A DNA stretch of 64,000 bases from an uncultured Lachnospiraceae bacterium (lineage in GTDB: Bacteria > Bacillota > Clostridia > Lachnospirales > Lachnospiraceae): NCBI GenBank assembly GCA_910585545.1, contig CAJUFN010000007.1, forward strand, positions 1-64,000, read 5' to 3'. Under the pieces are notes generated by a model. The model searched no databases. It was not told the DNA's origin and saw nothing but the letters and a program-made list of their open reading frames with translations. Below, in pieces: positions 43,669 to 52,815 of the stretch (position 1 is its first letter; every line of letters starts with the position of its first letter). Position numbers and translations under genes: made by a program.

Positions 43669-44405
43669 TTACTCACCTCATCTGCGAATGGTTCTACAAG
43701 AACAATCCCTATATTATCTTTGCCGCCATTTTCGTTTGCGGCATCTATCAAATATTCAACAGCTTCCACGATATCGCGTCTGCCTTGCACAATTCTATAT
43801 ATTTCTTCATCTTCGAGCATATTACTAAGACCATCTGTACACATTAAAATAATATCGCCCCTGCTTAACCGATACTCAAAAAAATCCGGTTCCACAGGTT
43901 CTTTTGCCCCAATGGCCCTGGTAATGATATTTTTATCCGGATGGTGTTTTGCCTCTTCTTCATTGATTCCCCCCAGGCGCACCATCTCTTCTACCAGCGA
44001 ATGATCTTTTGACAACTGCCGTATCTTATCATTAATAATATATAATCGGCTGTCGCCAATATTCGCAAAATACAATGTATGTTCAATAATCGTTGCGGCC
44101 ACTAATGTTGTGCCCATTCCTTTTAGCTTAATATCTTTTCCTGCCGCTTCAATCAATCTATGGTTTGCAATCTGAATCGCGTCCATGATAATCGGCTGGG
44201 GACCTAATTTTTCACTTTTTTCAATCTCGCGCGCAAGCACTTCCGTCGTATACTTCGACGCAAAATCACCTGCTTTATGTCCTCCCATACCGTCCGCAAC
44301 TACAAAAAGGTTTGGAATATTCCCTACTGGTTCTTGTCTTGTATAGACATAGTCTTGATTTACCAGTCTCTTTTTTCCAACATCCGTCATTGAAAATGCC
44401 TTCAT
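43665..44405 (-). CDS. prpC: PP2C-type Ser/Thr phosphatase
   Basis: 246 residues. PPM motifs: VNQDYVYT, VVADGMGGHKAGDFAS (metal-binding Asp), NIGDSRLYII, LMCTDGLSNML and NGGKDNIGIVLV. It reverses PrkC phosphorylation; the two genes overlap by four bases, as is usual for this pair. Confidence 0.96.
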   Translation of the reverse strand: MKAFSMTDVGKKRLVNQDYVYTRQEPVGNIPNLFVVADGMGGHKAGDFASKYTTEVLAREIEKSEKLGPQPIIMDAIQIANHRLIEAAGKDIKLKGMGTTLVAATIIEHTLYFANIGDSRLYIINDKIRQLSKDHSLVEEMVRLGGINEEEAKHHPDKNIITRAIGAKEPVEPDFFEYRLSRGDIILMCTDGLSNMLEDEEIYRIVQGRRDIVEAVEYLIDAANENGGKDNIGIVLVEPFADEVSK

Positions 44406-44420
44406 AACGTTCCCCCTTCT

Positions 44421-45458
44421 CTACTCACGCTGTGCATACCGACGCCTCAGCTGTCCACAGGCTCCGTCAATATCGGAACCCATTTCTCTTCTTATAGTAA
44501 CATTAATTCCGCTTTTTTCAAGTTTATTTTTGAAATTGAATGCACTTTTTTTGCTCGGCTTCTCAAAATTTCTTTCTTTGATCGGATTTACCGGAATCAA
44601 ATTCACATGACAATTACGCCTGCCTAAAATCGAAATCAACTCTTTTGCATCTTCATCGGTGTCATTCACTCCATGTACCAGACTATACTCAAACGTCATG
44701 CGCCTTCCGGTCTTTTCAAAGTAATCATCACACGCTTTTAGAACTTCCGAAAGTTCGTATTTATTCGCCACCGGCATAAGCTCTCTTCGTTTTTCCTGCG
44801 TAGAGCCGTGCAAGGATAGCGCAAGTGTAATCTGCAGTTTCTCCTTGGCAAGCTTTTCCATAACCGGAACAATTCCGCAGGTCGATACGGTGATATTGCG
44901 TTGGCTGATATTTAATCCATGTTCGTCACTGAGCATACGGATAAATATAAGAAGATTTTCATAATTATCCAGTGGTTCCCCTGTTCCCATGACTACCACA
45001 TTAGATACACGCTCTCCGGTCAGCTTTTGAATCTCATAGATTTGTCCAAGCATCTCCGAAGGCGTCAGATTCCGCTGCAGCCCATCCAAGGTCGATGCAC
45101 AGAATCGGCATCCCATCCGGCATCCCACCTGTGAAGAAATACAGACGGAATTTCCATGCTGATAACGCATTAATACACTTTCAATCACATTGTCGTCTCT
45201 AAGACGGAATAAAAACTTATTCGTTCCATCTATTTGAGAAATCTGCTGCTCCAGCATCTCTACCGGATAAATCTCATATTCTTGCGCAAGTTTTGCACGA
45301 AGCTGCTTTGATAAATTAGTCATTTCCTCAAATGAACCTGCAAGCTTTACATGTATCCATTCATAAATCTGTTTTGCGCGAAATGCCTTTTCCCCTATAA
45401 GAAGCATTTCCCCTTTTAACTGCTCAAACGGATAAGAACGAATATCTCTTTTTTCCAT
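44421..45458 (-). CDS. rlmN: 23S rRNA/tRNA (adenine-C2) methyltransferase RlmN
   Basis: 345 residues. Radical SAM cluster motif CRMGCRFC in SSQVGCRMGCRFCAST; VVMGTGEPLDNYENLL; the methyl-carrying Cys region near the C-terminus is DIDGACGQL. It methylates A2503 of 23S rRNA and A37 of some tRNAs. Between rsmB and prpC in a collinear run with gaps of 15-20 bases. Confidence 0.97.
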   Translation of the reverse strand: MEKRDIRSYPFEQLKGEMLLIGEKAFRAKQIYEWIHVKLAGSFEEMTNLSKQLRAKLAQEYEIYPVEMLEQQISQIDGTNKFLFRLRDDNVIESVLMRYQHGNSVCISSQVGCRMGCRFCASTLDGLQRNLTPSEMLGQIYEIQKLTGERVSNVVVMGTGEPLDNYENLLIFIRMLSDEHGLNISQRNITVSTCGIVPVMEKLAKEKLQITLALSLHGSTQEKRRELMPVANKYELSEVLKACDDYFEKTGRRMTFEYSLVHGVNDTDEDAKELISILGRRNCHVNLIPVNPIKERNFEKPSKKSAFNFKNKLEKSGINVTIRREMGSDIDGACGQLRRRYAQRE

Positions 45459-45478
45459 ACTACCTTTTGTCCTCTCTT

Positions 45479-46843
45479 TTAAGATTCTGCCAAATCTTTC
45501 TTTCGAAATTTTGCAATAAAAAATCCATCACTCTTGTGCACCCCTGGCAAAAACTGCATACAGTTTTCTTTGGTATCTTTCCTTAGAATTTCCGGAAGAT
45601 ATCTGTCTATAGATACAGATTCAAATTCCGGAAACTGTTCCAGAAACCATCTCACGTTTCCCATATTTTCACTTTCACGAATGGTACAGGTACTATATAC
45701 AAGATATCCTCCCGGTTTCACATAACTATGTACCGTATTTAAAATGGTTTTTTGCAATCCGGAAAGCTCCTCCTGCTGCTCTTTTGTCATATTATATTTG
45801 ATATCCGGCTTTTTCCCGATAACGCCAAGACCGGAACATGGCAGATCCGCAATGAGAATATCTGCTGTCTCTCTTGATTTTTCATCATACACGGTTGCAT
45901 CCTGCTGCCTTGCCGTGATGTTGGAAAGATTAGTACGTTCTATGTTCTCTTCTATAAAAAATACTTTATTCTCTGTTAGATCCCTTGCTTCTACACGACC
46001 GCTTCCCTGTAGTTTCTCTGCCAGATGCAAAGCCTTTCCTCCCGGCGCCGCACATACATCGATAATGTAATCTCCTTCTTTGGGTGCGGCAATCTCTGCC
46101 ACCATCATGGAACTGATGTCCTGCACGTAAAGTTCTCCGTCCAAAAAAGCATCCAGATCGCCAAGATAGTCAAACCCTCCGATGATCAGTGCATAATCCA
46201 GATAAGGATGTTCCTCTACCTCCACCTGTTCGCTTCGCAGCTTTTTCATCAGCTCTTCCTTGGTCGTTTTGGCAAGATTACAGCGAATCGTTACCTTTTT
46301 TTCTCTCTGGAATTCTTCTAACATCTGTTTTGTGCATTCCTCGCCTAGTTTCTCAATCCACTCCTCAAGAATCCATTCCGGCATAGAATACACCACCGAT
46401 AAATATTCTATGGTATTCTTTTGATCCGGATATGCAACATGCGCAAGATTTCTGGCAATGTTTCTTAAGACTCCATTGACAAATCCTTTTAATGTTCCAA
46501 ATCCTTTCTTCTGCGCCAGCTTTACCGCCTCATTACATACAGCAGAATTAGGAACGCTGTCCATATATTTCATCTGATAAACTGCGCTCCTAATGATATT
46601 TCGAATAACCGGCTTCATCTTATTTACTTTTACTTTCGAGAACTGGTTAATGATATAATCCAGCTCTATCATATGTTCAAGCGTTCCTTCTGTCACTCGC
46701 GTAATGAATGCCCGCTCTCTTTTTTCCAGGTACTGGTACTTTGCCAGCGTATTATAAAGTACTACATGGCTTGGCACGTGCTCCTTTGTAATCTCCAGCA
46801 AAATCTCCAGTACAAGCGCTCTTTCATCAATGGCTTTAGTCAT
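45479..46843 (-). CDS. rsmB: 16S rRNA (cytosine-C5) methyltransferase RsmB
   Basis: 454 residues. N-terminal NusB-like RNA-binding domain (1 to about 140) and C-terminal SAM methyltransferase: DVCAAPGGKALHLAEKL binds SAM, DLPCSGLGVIGKKPD carries one catalytic Cys, YSTCTIRESEN the second. It methylates C967. It overlaps yugP by 8 bases. Confidence 0.96.
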   Translation of the reverse strand: MTKAIDERALVLEILLEITKEHVPSHVVLYNTLAKYQYLEKRERAFITRVTEGTLEHMIELDYIINQFSKVKVNKMKPVIRNIIRSAVYQMKYMDSVPNSAVCNEAVKLAQKKGFGTLKGFVNGVLRNIARNLAHVAYPDQKNTIEYLSVVYSMPEWILEEWIEKLGEECTKQMLEEFQREKKVTIRCNLAKTTKEELMKKLRSEQVEVEEHPYLDYALIIGGFDYLGDLDAFLDGELYVQDISSMMVAEIAAPKEGDYIIDVCAAPGGKALHLAEKLQGSGRVEARDLTENKVFFIEENIERTNLSNITARQQDATVYDEKSRETADILIADLPCSGLGVIGKKPDIKYNMTKEQQEELSGLQKTILNTVHSYVKPGGYLVYSTCTIRESENMGNVRWFLEQFPEFESVSIDRYLPEILRKDTKENCMQFLPGVHKSDGFFIAKFRKKDLAES

Positions 46844-47552
46844 TGCGGCGTCTTCCTCCTGTAATAATCAAAATACGAAGCAGTTGCAAAATACTGCTTG
46901 CTGCTCCTGCAACATATGTCAATGCTGCCGCAGACAATACCTTCTTTACTGCACCTACTTCTTCCTCACGAAGCAGTCCGCTTCCTCTTAAAATCTTAAT
47001 CGCCCTTCCGGATGCATTTAATTCTACCGGCAGTGTGACCAAGTGGAATAAAACTGCCATGGAAAATGCGATAATCCCGATATTAATGAGTAGCAACGAT
47101 GAGCTTCCGTTAATAAGTAATCCAAATATGATCAACGGCCATGCAATCGTTGCGCCCAAATTTGCTGCCGGAACAAGCGCACCCCGAAATCTCAAAGGCG
47201 CATATCCCGTTGCGTGCTGAATCGCATGTCCGCATTCATGCGCGGCTACTCCGATTGCCGCCACAGATGCCGATGCATATGTGGAATCAGATAAACGCAG
47301 GACTTTGCTTCTGGGATCATAATGATCGGACAGCTGTCCGCTTATATGCTCCACACGCACATCATAAATACCTGCCCCTCTCAAAATCCGCTCTGCAGCA
47401 TCTTTTCCGGTCATCCCGGACATACTTCGCACACTGGCGTATTTCGCATATGTGGATTTCACCTTTACCGATGCCAGCATACAAATCACTACGCCAATAA
47501 GCACCAACATATAAGTCGGATCAAAATAAAATCTTGGATACATATGATACAT
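46836..47552 (-). CDS. yugP: YugP-type membrane zinc metallopeptidase
   Basis: 238 residues. N-terminal membrane helix (about 14-29), zinc motif HECGH at 105-109 in GVAAHECGHAIQHATG, and more membrane segments after it (WPLIIFGLLINGSSSLLLINIGIIAFSMAVLFHLVTL). The family (PF04298) has no known substrate. Located within the fmt-rsmB block, as in other Firmicutes. Confidence 0.93.
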   Translation of the reverse strand: MYHMYPRFYFDPTYMLVLIGVVICMLASVKVKSTYAKYASVRSMSGMTGKDAAERILRGAGIYDVRVEHISGQLSDHYDPRSKVLRLSDSTYASASVAAIGVAAHECGHAIQHATGYAPLRFRGALVPAANLGATIAWPLIIFGLLINGSSSLLLINIGIIAFSMAVLFHLVTLPVELNASGRAIKILRGSGLLREEEVGAVKKVLSAAALTYVAGAASSILQLLRILIITGGRRRND

Positions 47553-47592
47553 AGATTTCCCTCCTGATTCTTTTTCTTATAGTTCCCTGATT

Positions 47593-48531
47593 CTAAGCAT
47601 TCGATACAAGGACGGTTCCTTCTTTCATCTGATATCCGCGTAAAAACGCATTCGTGTCCATTCTTTTCTTTCCTGGAATCTGCAGACTTTTTACACGCAG
47701 CAGCCCATCCCCCGTCTGGACATCAAAATATTCTCTCATAACCTTTGCAACCGTTCCCGGCTCATAAGCACTGTTTTCTTCGATCACGTCTGCTTCCCAG
47801 ATTTTTAACACCTTTCCATTCCAGTTCGTATATGCGCTCGGCCAGGAATTCAATCCGCGGACTAACCTTTCCACTTTCACTGCTGATTCATTCCAATCAA
47901 TATTACCGAGTTTTTTATCCAGCATCTTTGCATATGCCGTCGTCATCTCACCTTGCGGCTCCCATACAGCCGTCTTCTCTTCCAAAGCTTTTAACGTCTC
48001 TACGCACAGCTTTGCCCCTGCTTTTGCAAGCTTGTCATGAAGACTTTCTCCGGTTTCCTTCTCCTCCAAAGGAATCTCTGTCTTCATAATCATGTCCCCG
48101 GTGTCCAACCCTTCGTTCATCTGCATCGTTGTCACGCCGCTTACTTCTTCTCCGTTAATAACCGCCCACTGAATCGGAGCTGCCCCGCGGTATTTCGGAA
48201 GCAACGAAGCGTGCACATTGATACATCCGTACGGTGTCATTTCCAAAATCTCTTTTGGAAGAATCTGTCCGAACGCAACGACTACCATAACATCGGCCGG
48301 ATATGATTTTAATTCTTCTATGCAAGAAGCTTCTCTTATTTTCTTTGGCTGAAATACCGGAATCCCATGTCGGATCGCGGCTTCTTTTACCGGTGTGAAC
48401 TGCATATCCTTTCCGCGCCCTTTTGGCTTATCCGGCTGCGTCACTGCCAAAACTACCTCATGCCCTGCTTCCACCAATGCCTCTAATGTTCCTACGGAAA
48501 AATCCGGTGTCCCCATAAAAATAATTTTCAT
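47593..48531 (-). CDS. fmt: Methionyl-tRNA formyltransferase
   Basis: 312 residues from MKIIFMGTPDFSVGTLEAL; AGGAGG lies six bases before this ATG, while the longer frame overlaps def. The formyl-transfer domain holds FGQILPKEIL, NVHASLLPKYRGAAPIQWAVINGE with the catalytic Asn-His pair and TGDMI; the C-terminal domain binds tRNA. It starts one base after the def stop codon, so the two are coupled. Confidence 0.96.
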   Translation of the reverse strand: MKIIFMGTPDFSVGTLEALVEAGHEVVLAVTQPDKPKGRGKDMQFTPVKEAAIRHGIPVFQPKKIREASCIEELKSYPADVMVVVAFGQILPKEILEMTPYGCINVHASLLPKYRGAAPIQWAVINGEEVSGVTTMQMNEGLDTGDMIMKTEIPLEEKETGESLHDKLAKAGAKLCVETLKALEEKTAVWEPQGEMTTAYAKMLDKKLGNIDWNESAVKVERLVRGLNSWPSAYTNWNGKVLKIWEADVIEENSAYEPGTVAKVMREYFDVQTGDGLLRVKSLQIPGKKRMDTNAFLRGYQMKEGTVLVSNA

Positions 48532-48532
48532 C

Positions 48533-49003
48533 CTATTCCTCCTCATACTCGAGATCATGAAGGCTGCCTTCTACTTTTTCGACATACATATGTCCATCCA
48601 AATGGTCCAGCTCATGGCAGAACGCTCTTGCAAGCAGTTCCTCCCCTTCATAGATAACTTCTTCCATATCCTCATCCAATGCTTTTACTTTCACATAATT
48701 TGGCCTGGTCACAACACCGGATTTCCCCGGAAGACTCAAACATCCTTCGTCTCCTGTCTGACTTCCTCCCGTCTCCAAAATAATCGGATTGATAAGAACC
48801 AACGGCCCATCTCCCACATCAATGACTACGATTCGTTTCAAAACTCCTACCTGCGGTGCCGCAAGACCCACTCCGCCAGATTCATAAAGTGTATCTAACA
48901 TATCCTCAATGAGTATTTGGGTACGAGGGGTGATCTCGGTAACCTCTTTACATACTTTTGTCAGTACACTGTCTCCCATTTCACGGATTTTTCTAATTGC
49001 CAT
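48533..49003 (-). CDS. def: Peptide deformylase
   Basis: 156 residues. Three PDF motifs: GVGLAAPQVG, EGCLSLPG (metal Cys) and HELDHLDG (metal His pair, catalytic Glu). It removes the N-formyl group added by way of fmt, its downstream neighbour. GAGGA precedes the ATG, and the priA stop lies 23 bases upstream. Confidence 0.96.
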   Translation of the reverse strand: MAIRKIREMGDSVLTKVCKEVTEITPRTQILIEDMLDTLYESGGVGLAAPQVGVLKRIVVIDVGDGPLVLINPIILETGGSQTGDEGCLSLPGKSGVVTRPNYVKVKALDEDMEEVIYEGEELLARAFCHELDHLDGHMYVEKVEGSLHDLEYEEE

Positions 49004-49026
49004 CTTCTTATCCTCCTCATAAATCT

Positions 49027-51255
49027 CTAAAAACTTCCCATCGGATCAAAATCAAACTGAATCCGGATGCTCTGGTAGCCTTTATTCATTTCTATATATT
49101 CTTCTAATCTGTCTTTTATCTCTATTAATATATCATACCTGGCATGTCGGATATATAAAATTCTTCTAAAGATATCATTAACTTTTCCGACATACGGACT
49201 TGCCGGTCCGACAATTCCAGCCTCGCTGCTCCTTGCGATGCGGAATGCATACTCTTTCAGGTAATGTGCCGCCTTTTCAAGATGCACCTCATCCTCTCCT
49301 GACATCAACGCTGCCATCAAATGTTCTGCGGGCGGATATCCCATCAAAGAACGGTACTGCATCTCTTCTGCATAAAAGCTTTCATAATCCTGCTTCGCTG
49401 CATGCAGGATGCTGTAATGTTCCGGATTATAAGTCTGGATCACAACCTCGCCCTTTTTCTTTCCGCGTCCTGCACGCCCCGCTGCCTGCGTAAGTAACTG
49501 AAAAGTTCGCTCACCGCTTCGGAAATCATCGGTATACAAAGACAGATCCGCCGCCAAAATACCGACTAAGGTCACATTCGGAAAATCATGTCCTTTAACG
49601 ATCATTTGCGTCCCAATCAAAATATCTGCTTCCTCACCGGCAAATGCAGACAAAATTTTTTCGTGTCCGTCTTTTCCGCCGGTTGTGTCCATATCCATCC
49701 GCAAAACTTTTGCTTCCGGAAACTCTTTTTGTACCAGCGCCTCAATCTGCTGCGTTCCTGCCCGAAATCCACTGATATGACGGGAACCACAAGATGGACA
49801 AGCTATAACCGCCTCCGCTTCGTACCCACAATAATGACAAACCATCTTCCCGCCTCGATGCATGGACAATGCCACGTCGCAATGCGGACATTTTGGCACA
49901 TATCCGCAGGAACGACAGGATACGAACCCAGAATATCCCCTACGGTTCAAAAACAACATAATCTGTTCTCTTTTTGCAAGACGTTCTTCCATCAGTTCAT
50001 GCAGCTTCGCACTAAATACCGATTTATTGCCTTCTTTTAATTCCTGGCGCATATCAATGGTATACACACTTGGCAGTTCCCTTGCTTTTACACGCTCCTG
50101 CAGCTTCAAAAGTTCATATTCACCATGTTCACATCGGTAGTAAGCTTCCATCGAAGGCGTCGCCGAACCAAGGACAACACTAGCGCCTTCCATCCTTGCA
50201 CGCTGTATGGCAGTCTCTCTTGCATGAAACCGCGGAACCTGTTCACTTTTATAGGTCTGTTCGTGTTCCTCATCTATGACAATCAGTCCTACATTCGCAA
50301 ACGGGGTAAAAAGAGCCGACCTTGGCCCAATCATAATATCAATATCCCCACATTTCGCACGCTCCATCTGATCATAGCGTTCCCCTGACGAAAGCCTGGA
50401 ATGCATAATAGAAACACGATCGCCAAACCGTCGGTAAAACCGCATCACCGTCTGATAGGTCAAGGCAATCTCCGGAATCAGCACAATCGCCTGTTCTCCC
50501 CTTTTAAGCACTTTTGCAATCATTTCCATATATACTTCTGTTTTCCCGCTTCCGGTCACCCCATGCAAAAGATATGTCTTATGAATCCCCCTTGCATAGT
50601 CTTTGGCAAATCTCTCTATCGCTTCTCTTTGCGCCTGTGTATGCACAAACTCCTTCGTTTCTTCCCTCTGTTGTTTTAATGGATTCCGGTAAATATGCTC
50701 CGTTACTACCCGAAGTATCCCCTGCTCTTCTAAAGTCTTTACGGCATTTGGAGATACATTCAATTTTTTTGTCACAAGATCATAGGAAATTTCTTCATCC
50801 TCTAACAATGCTTCCATCAATCTTGCTCTCGCTTTCTGACTCTTTTTCTCAAAAAATGCCAGTCTTTCCCTGCCTGCCGCTTCCGAAACCAATCTGCGCA
50901 CATACTTTTTTTGCTTTGGCTTTTCTTTTTTCTTCACCGGGATTACGGTTTTCAATGCCTGGATCATCGTCCCGCCATAATGTTCCTTCATCCATGCAGC
51001 CAAGGCAACCAGTTTTGCTTCTGCTCCTACACGCTCCTCCAAAATTTTCTGTATCGTTTTAATCTTCGCGGTATCAAAATCACAGGTATCGGAAAATCCA
51101 ACCACATATGCATGGCGTTCTTTATTCGAAGCCCCAAACGGCACAAGCACTTCCATACCAATCTGAAGCATCCCTTCCAGTTCGGAAGGGATGCAGTATG
51201 TGAATACTCTATCCAATTTTTCATGCGTGATGTCTATAATGACTTGTGCGTACAT
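49027..51255 (-). CDS. priA: Primosomal replication restart helicase PriA
   Basis: 742 residues. N-terminal 3'-DNA-binding domain, helicase Walker A GVTGSGKTEVY, DEEH box (VIDEEHEQTYKSEQ), an eight-Cys zinc insert (CRSC, CPHC, CHYC, CPSC) and the C-terminal QAAGRAGRG motif. It restarts stalled forks. Upstream neighbour is murE, 31 bases away. Confidence 0.96.
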   Translation of the reverse strand: MYAQVIIDITHEKLDRVFTYCIPSELEGMLQIGMEVLVPFGASNKERHAYVVGFSDTCDFDTAKIKTIQKILEERVGAEAKLVALAAWMKEHYGGTMIQALKTVIPVKKKEKPKQKKYVRRLVSEAAGRERLAFFEKKSQKARARLMEALLEDEEISYDLVTKKLNVSPNAVKTLEEQGILRVVTEHIYRNPLKQQREETKEFVHTQAQREAIERFAKDYARGIHKTYLLHGVTGSGKTEVYMEMIAKVLKRGEQAIVLIPEIALTYQTVMRFYRRFGDRVSIMHSRLSSGERYDQMERAKCGDIDIMIGPRSALFTPFANVGLIVIDEEHEQTYKSEQVPRFHARETAIQRARMEGASVVLGSATPSMEAYYRCEHGEYELLKLQERVKARELPSVYTIDMRQELKEGNKSVFSAKLHELMEERLAKREQIMLFLNRRGYSGFVSCRSCGYVPKCPHCDVALSMHRGGKMVCHYCGYEAEAVIACPSCGSRHISGFRAGTQQIEALVQKEFPEAKVLRMDMDTTGGKDGHEKILSAFAGEEADILIGTQMIVKGHDFPNVTLVGILAADLSLYTDDFRSGERTFQLLTQAAGRAGRGKKKGEVVIQTYNPEHYSILHAAKQDYESFYAEEMQYRSLMGYPPAEHLMAALMSGEDEVHLEKAAHYLKEYAFRIARSSEAGIVGPASPYVGKVNDIFRRILYIRHARYDILIEIKDRLEEYIEMNKGYQSIRIQFDFDPMGSF

Positions 51256-51286
51256 AGAAAACCTCTTTTTCCTTTCTAAGGGAAAT

Positions 51287-52765
51287 CTAGACTTCGATTC
51301 CCTGTTCTTTGTTCTCGCGCAGAATGTCTGCGATCAGAACACGCTCATCCATATCATATTTGACGCCCTTGATTTCCTGATAATCCTCATGTCCTTTTCC
51401 TGCGAGCACGATAACGTCACCGCTCTGCCCATGATTTATGGCATAACGGATAGCTTCCTTTCTGTCACAGATTTCGATATATGCTCCATCCGTCTTTGCC
51501 ATTCCTATCTTAATATCATCAATAATATCCTGCGGCTCCTCAAATCTTGGGTTGTCAGATGTAATAATCGTAAAATCTGCAAGTCTTCCGGATACCTCTC
51601 CCATCTCATAACGCCTTGTCTTGGAACGGTTTCCTCCGCATCCAAATACACACACGAGACGTTTCGGATGATACTCTTTTAATGTCGTCAGAAGACTTTC
51701 CAGACTCATGGCATTATGTGCATAATCAATCATTAAGGTAAAATGTTCGGAAACCTTCACCATCTCGATACGGCCCTTTACCTTCGCCTTCTTAAGCGCT
51801 TCCTTAATGACATCAACTGGTACCTGAAAATGTCTGCACACAGCGATTGCGGTAAGAGAATTATATACACTAAAGGTTCCCGGAATATCTATCTCCACAT
51901 CAAAATCCATCAACCCATTTACATGATAAGCCACACCCAGATATCCCGGTCTGTTGATAAGATGCGTATCATCTGCTCTCAAGTCCGCTTTCTTTGAAAG
52001 TCCAAATGTCTCTATCTTACAGGTCGCCCCTTTAAATACATCTTCAAAATACGGATCGTCTACATTGGCAATGCCAATCTTGCACTGTTGAAATAAAAGT
52101 CCTTTGCAGCGCTTATAATCTTCAAAATCCTTATGCTCATTCGGTCCGATATGGTCTTCTCCAAGATTTGTGAAAATACCGATTTCAAACGGAATGCCTG
52201 CTGTACGGTGCAGCATCAGTCCCTGAGAAGAAACCTCCATCACAACGCAGTCGCATCCGGCATCCGCCATTTCACGAAAATACTGATGAATCGTAAAAGA
52301 TTCCGGCGTCGTATTTTTGGCAGGAATCACTTTATCGCCGATAATAGCCTCGATCGTGCCGATCAGACCAACCTTATGCCCAACATTTTCCAGGATAGAT
52401 TTTACCATATATGTCGTCGTTGTCTTTCCCTTCGTTCCGGTAATTCCGATAATCTTCATCTCGTCTGCCGGATATCCAAAATATGCTGCCGATGCAAGCG
52501 CAAGTGCATAGCGCGTATCCTCTACTTTGATCACCGTTACATGTTTCGGTACGCTTACTTCCTTTTCCACAATCAGCGCTACCGCACCTTTTCCTGCAAC
52601 ATCCTTAGCAAAATCATGTCCGTCCACAACGGCTCCGCTAATGCACACAAATACGCTGCCCGCTTTGACATTACGGGAATCATTCGTAAGTTCCGTAATC
52701 TCTATTGCTTCCTCCCCTTGTACAACCTCATATTCCAAACGCTCTAACAGCTTTGTTAATTTCAT
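51287..52765 (-). CDS. murE: UDP-MurNAc-tripeptide synthetase
   Basis: 492 residues from MKLTKLLERLEYEV; GGAGG precedes this ATG, and the longer frame has no site. Mur ligase P-loop GITGTKGKTTTTYMV (about 107-121), NLGEDHIGPNEH, and the C-terminal SDNPRFEEPQDIIDDI. The DNPR motif points to meso-diaminopimelate rather than lysine as the added residue, as expected for Lachnospiraceae. Cytoplasmic peptidoglycan synthesis. Confidence 0.94.
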   Translation of the reverse strand: MKLTKLLERLEYEVVQGEEAIEITELTNDSRNVKAGSVFVCISGAVVDGHDFAKDVAGKGAVALIVEKEVSVPKHVTVIKVEDTRYALALASAAYFGYPADEMKIIGITGTKGKTTTTYMVKSILENVGHKVGLIGTIEAIIGDKVIPAKNTTPESFTIHQYFREMADAGCDCVVMEVSSQGLMLHRTAGIPFEIGIFTNLGEDHIGPNEHKDFEDYKRCKGLLFQQCKIGIANVDDPYFEDVFKGATCKIETFGLSKKADLRADDTHLINRPGYLGVAYHVNGLMDFDVEIDIPGTFSVYNSLTAIAVCRHFQVPVDVIKEALKKAKVKGRIEMVKVSEHFTLMIDYAHNAMSLESLLTTLKEYHPKRLVCVFGCGGNRSKTRRYEMGEVSGRLADFTIITSDNPRFEEPQDIIDDIKIGMAKTDGAYIEICDRKEAIRYAINHGQSGDVIVLAGKGHEDYQEIKGVKYDMDERVLIADILRENKEQGIEV

Positions 52766-52815
52766 ACATGCATCCTCCCGATGTATTTTCCTCATAATTA
52801 TACCTATTATAACAC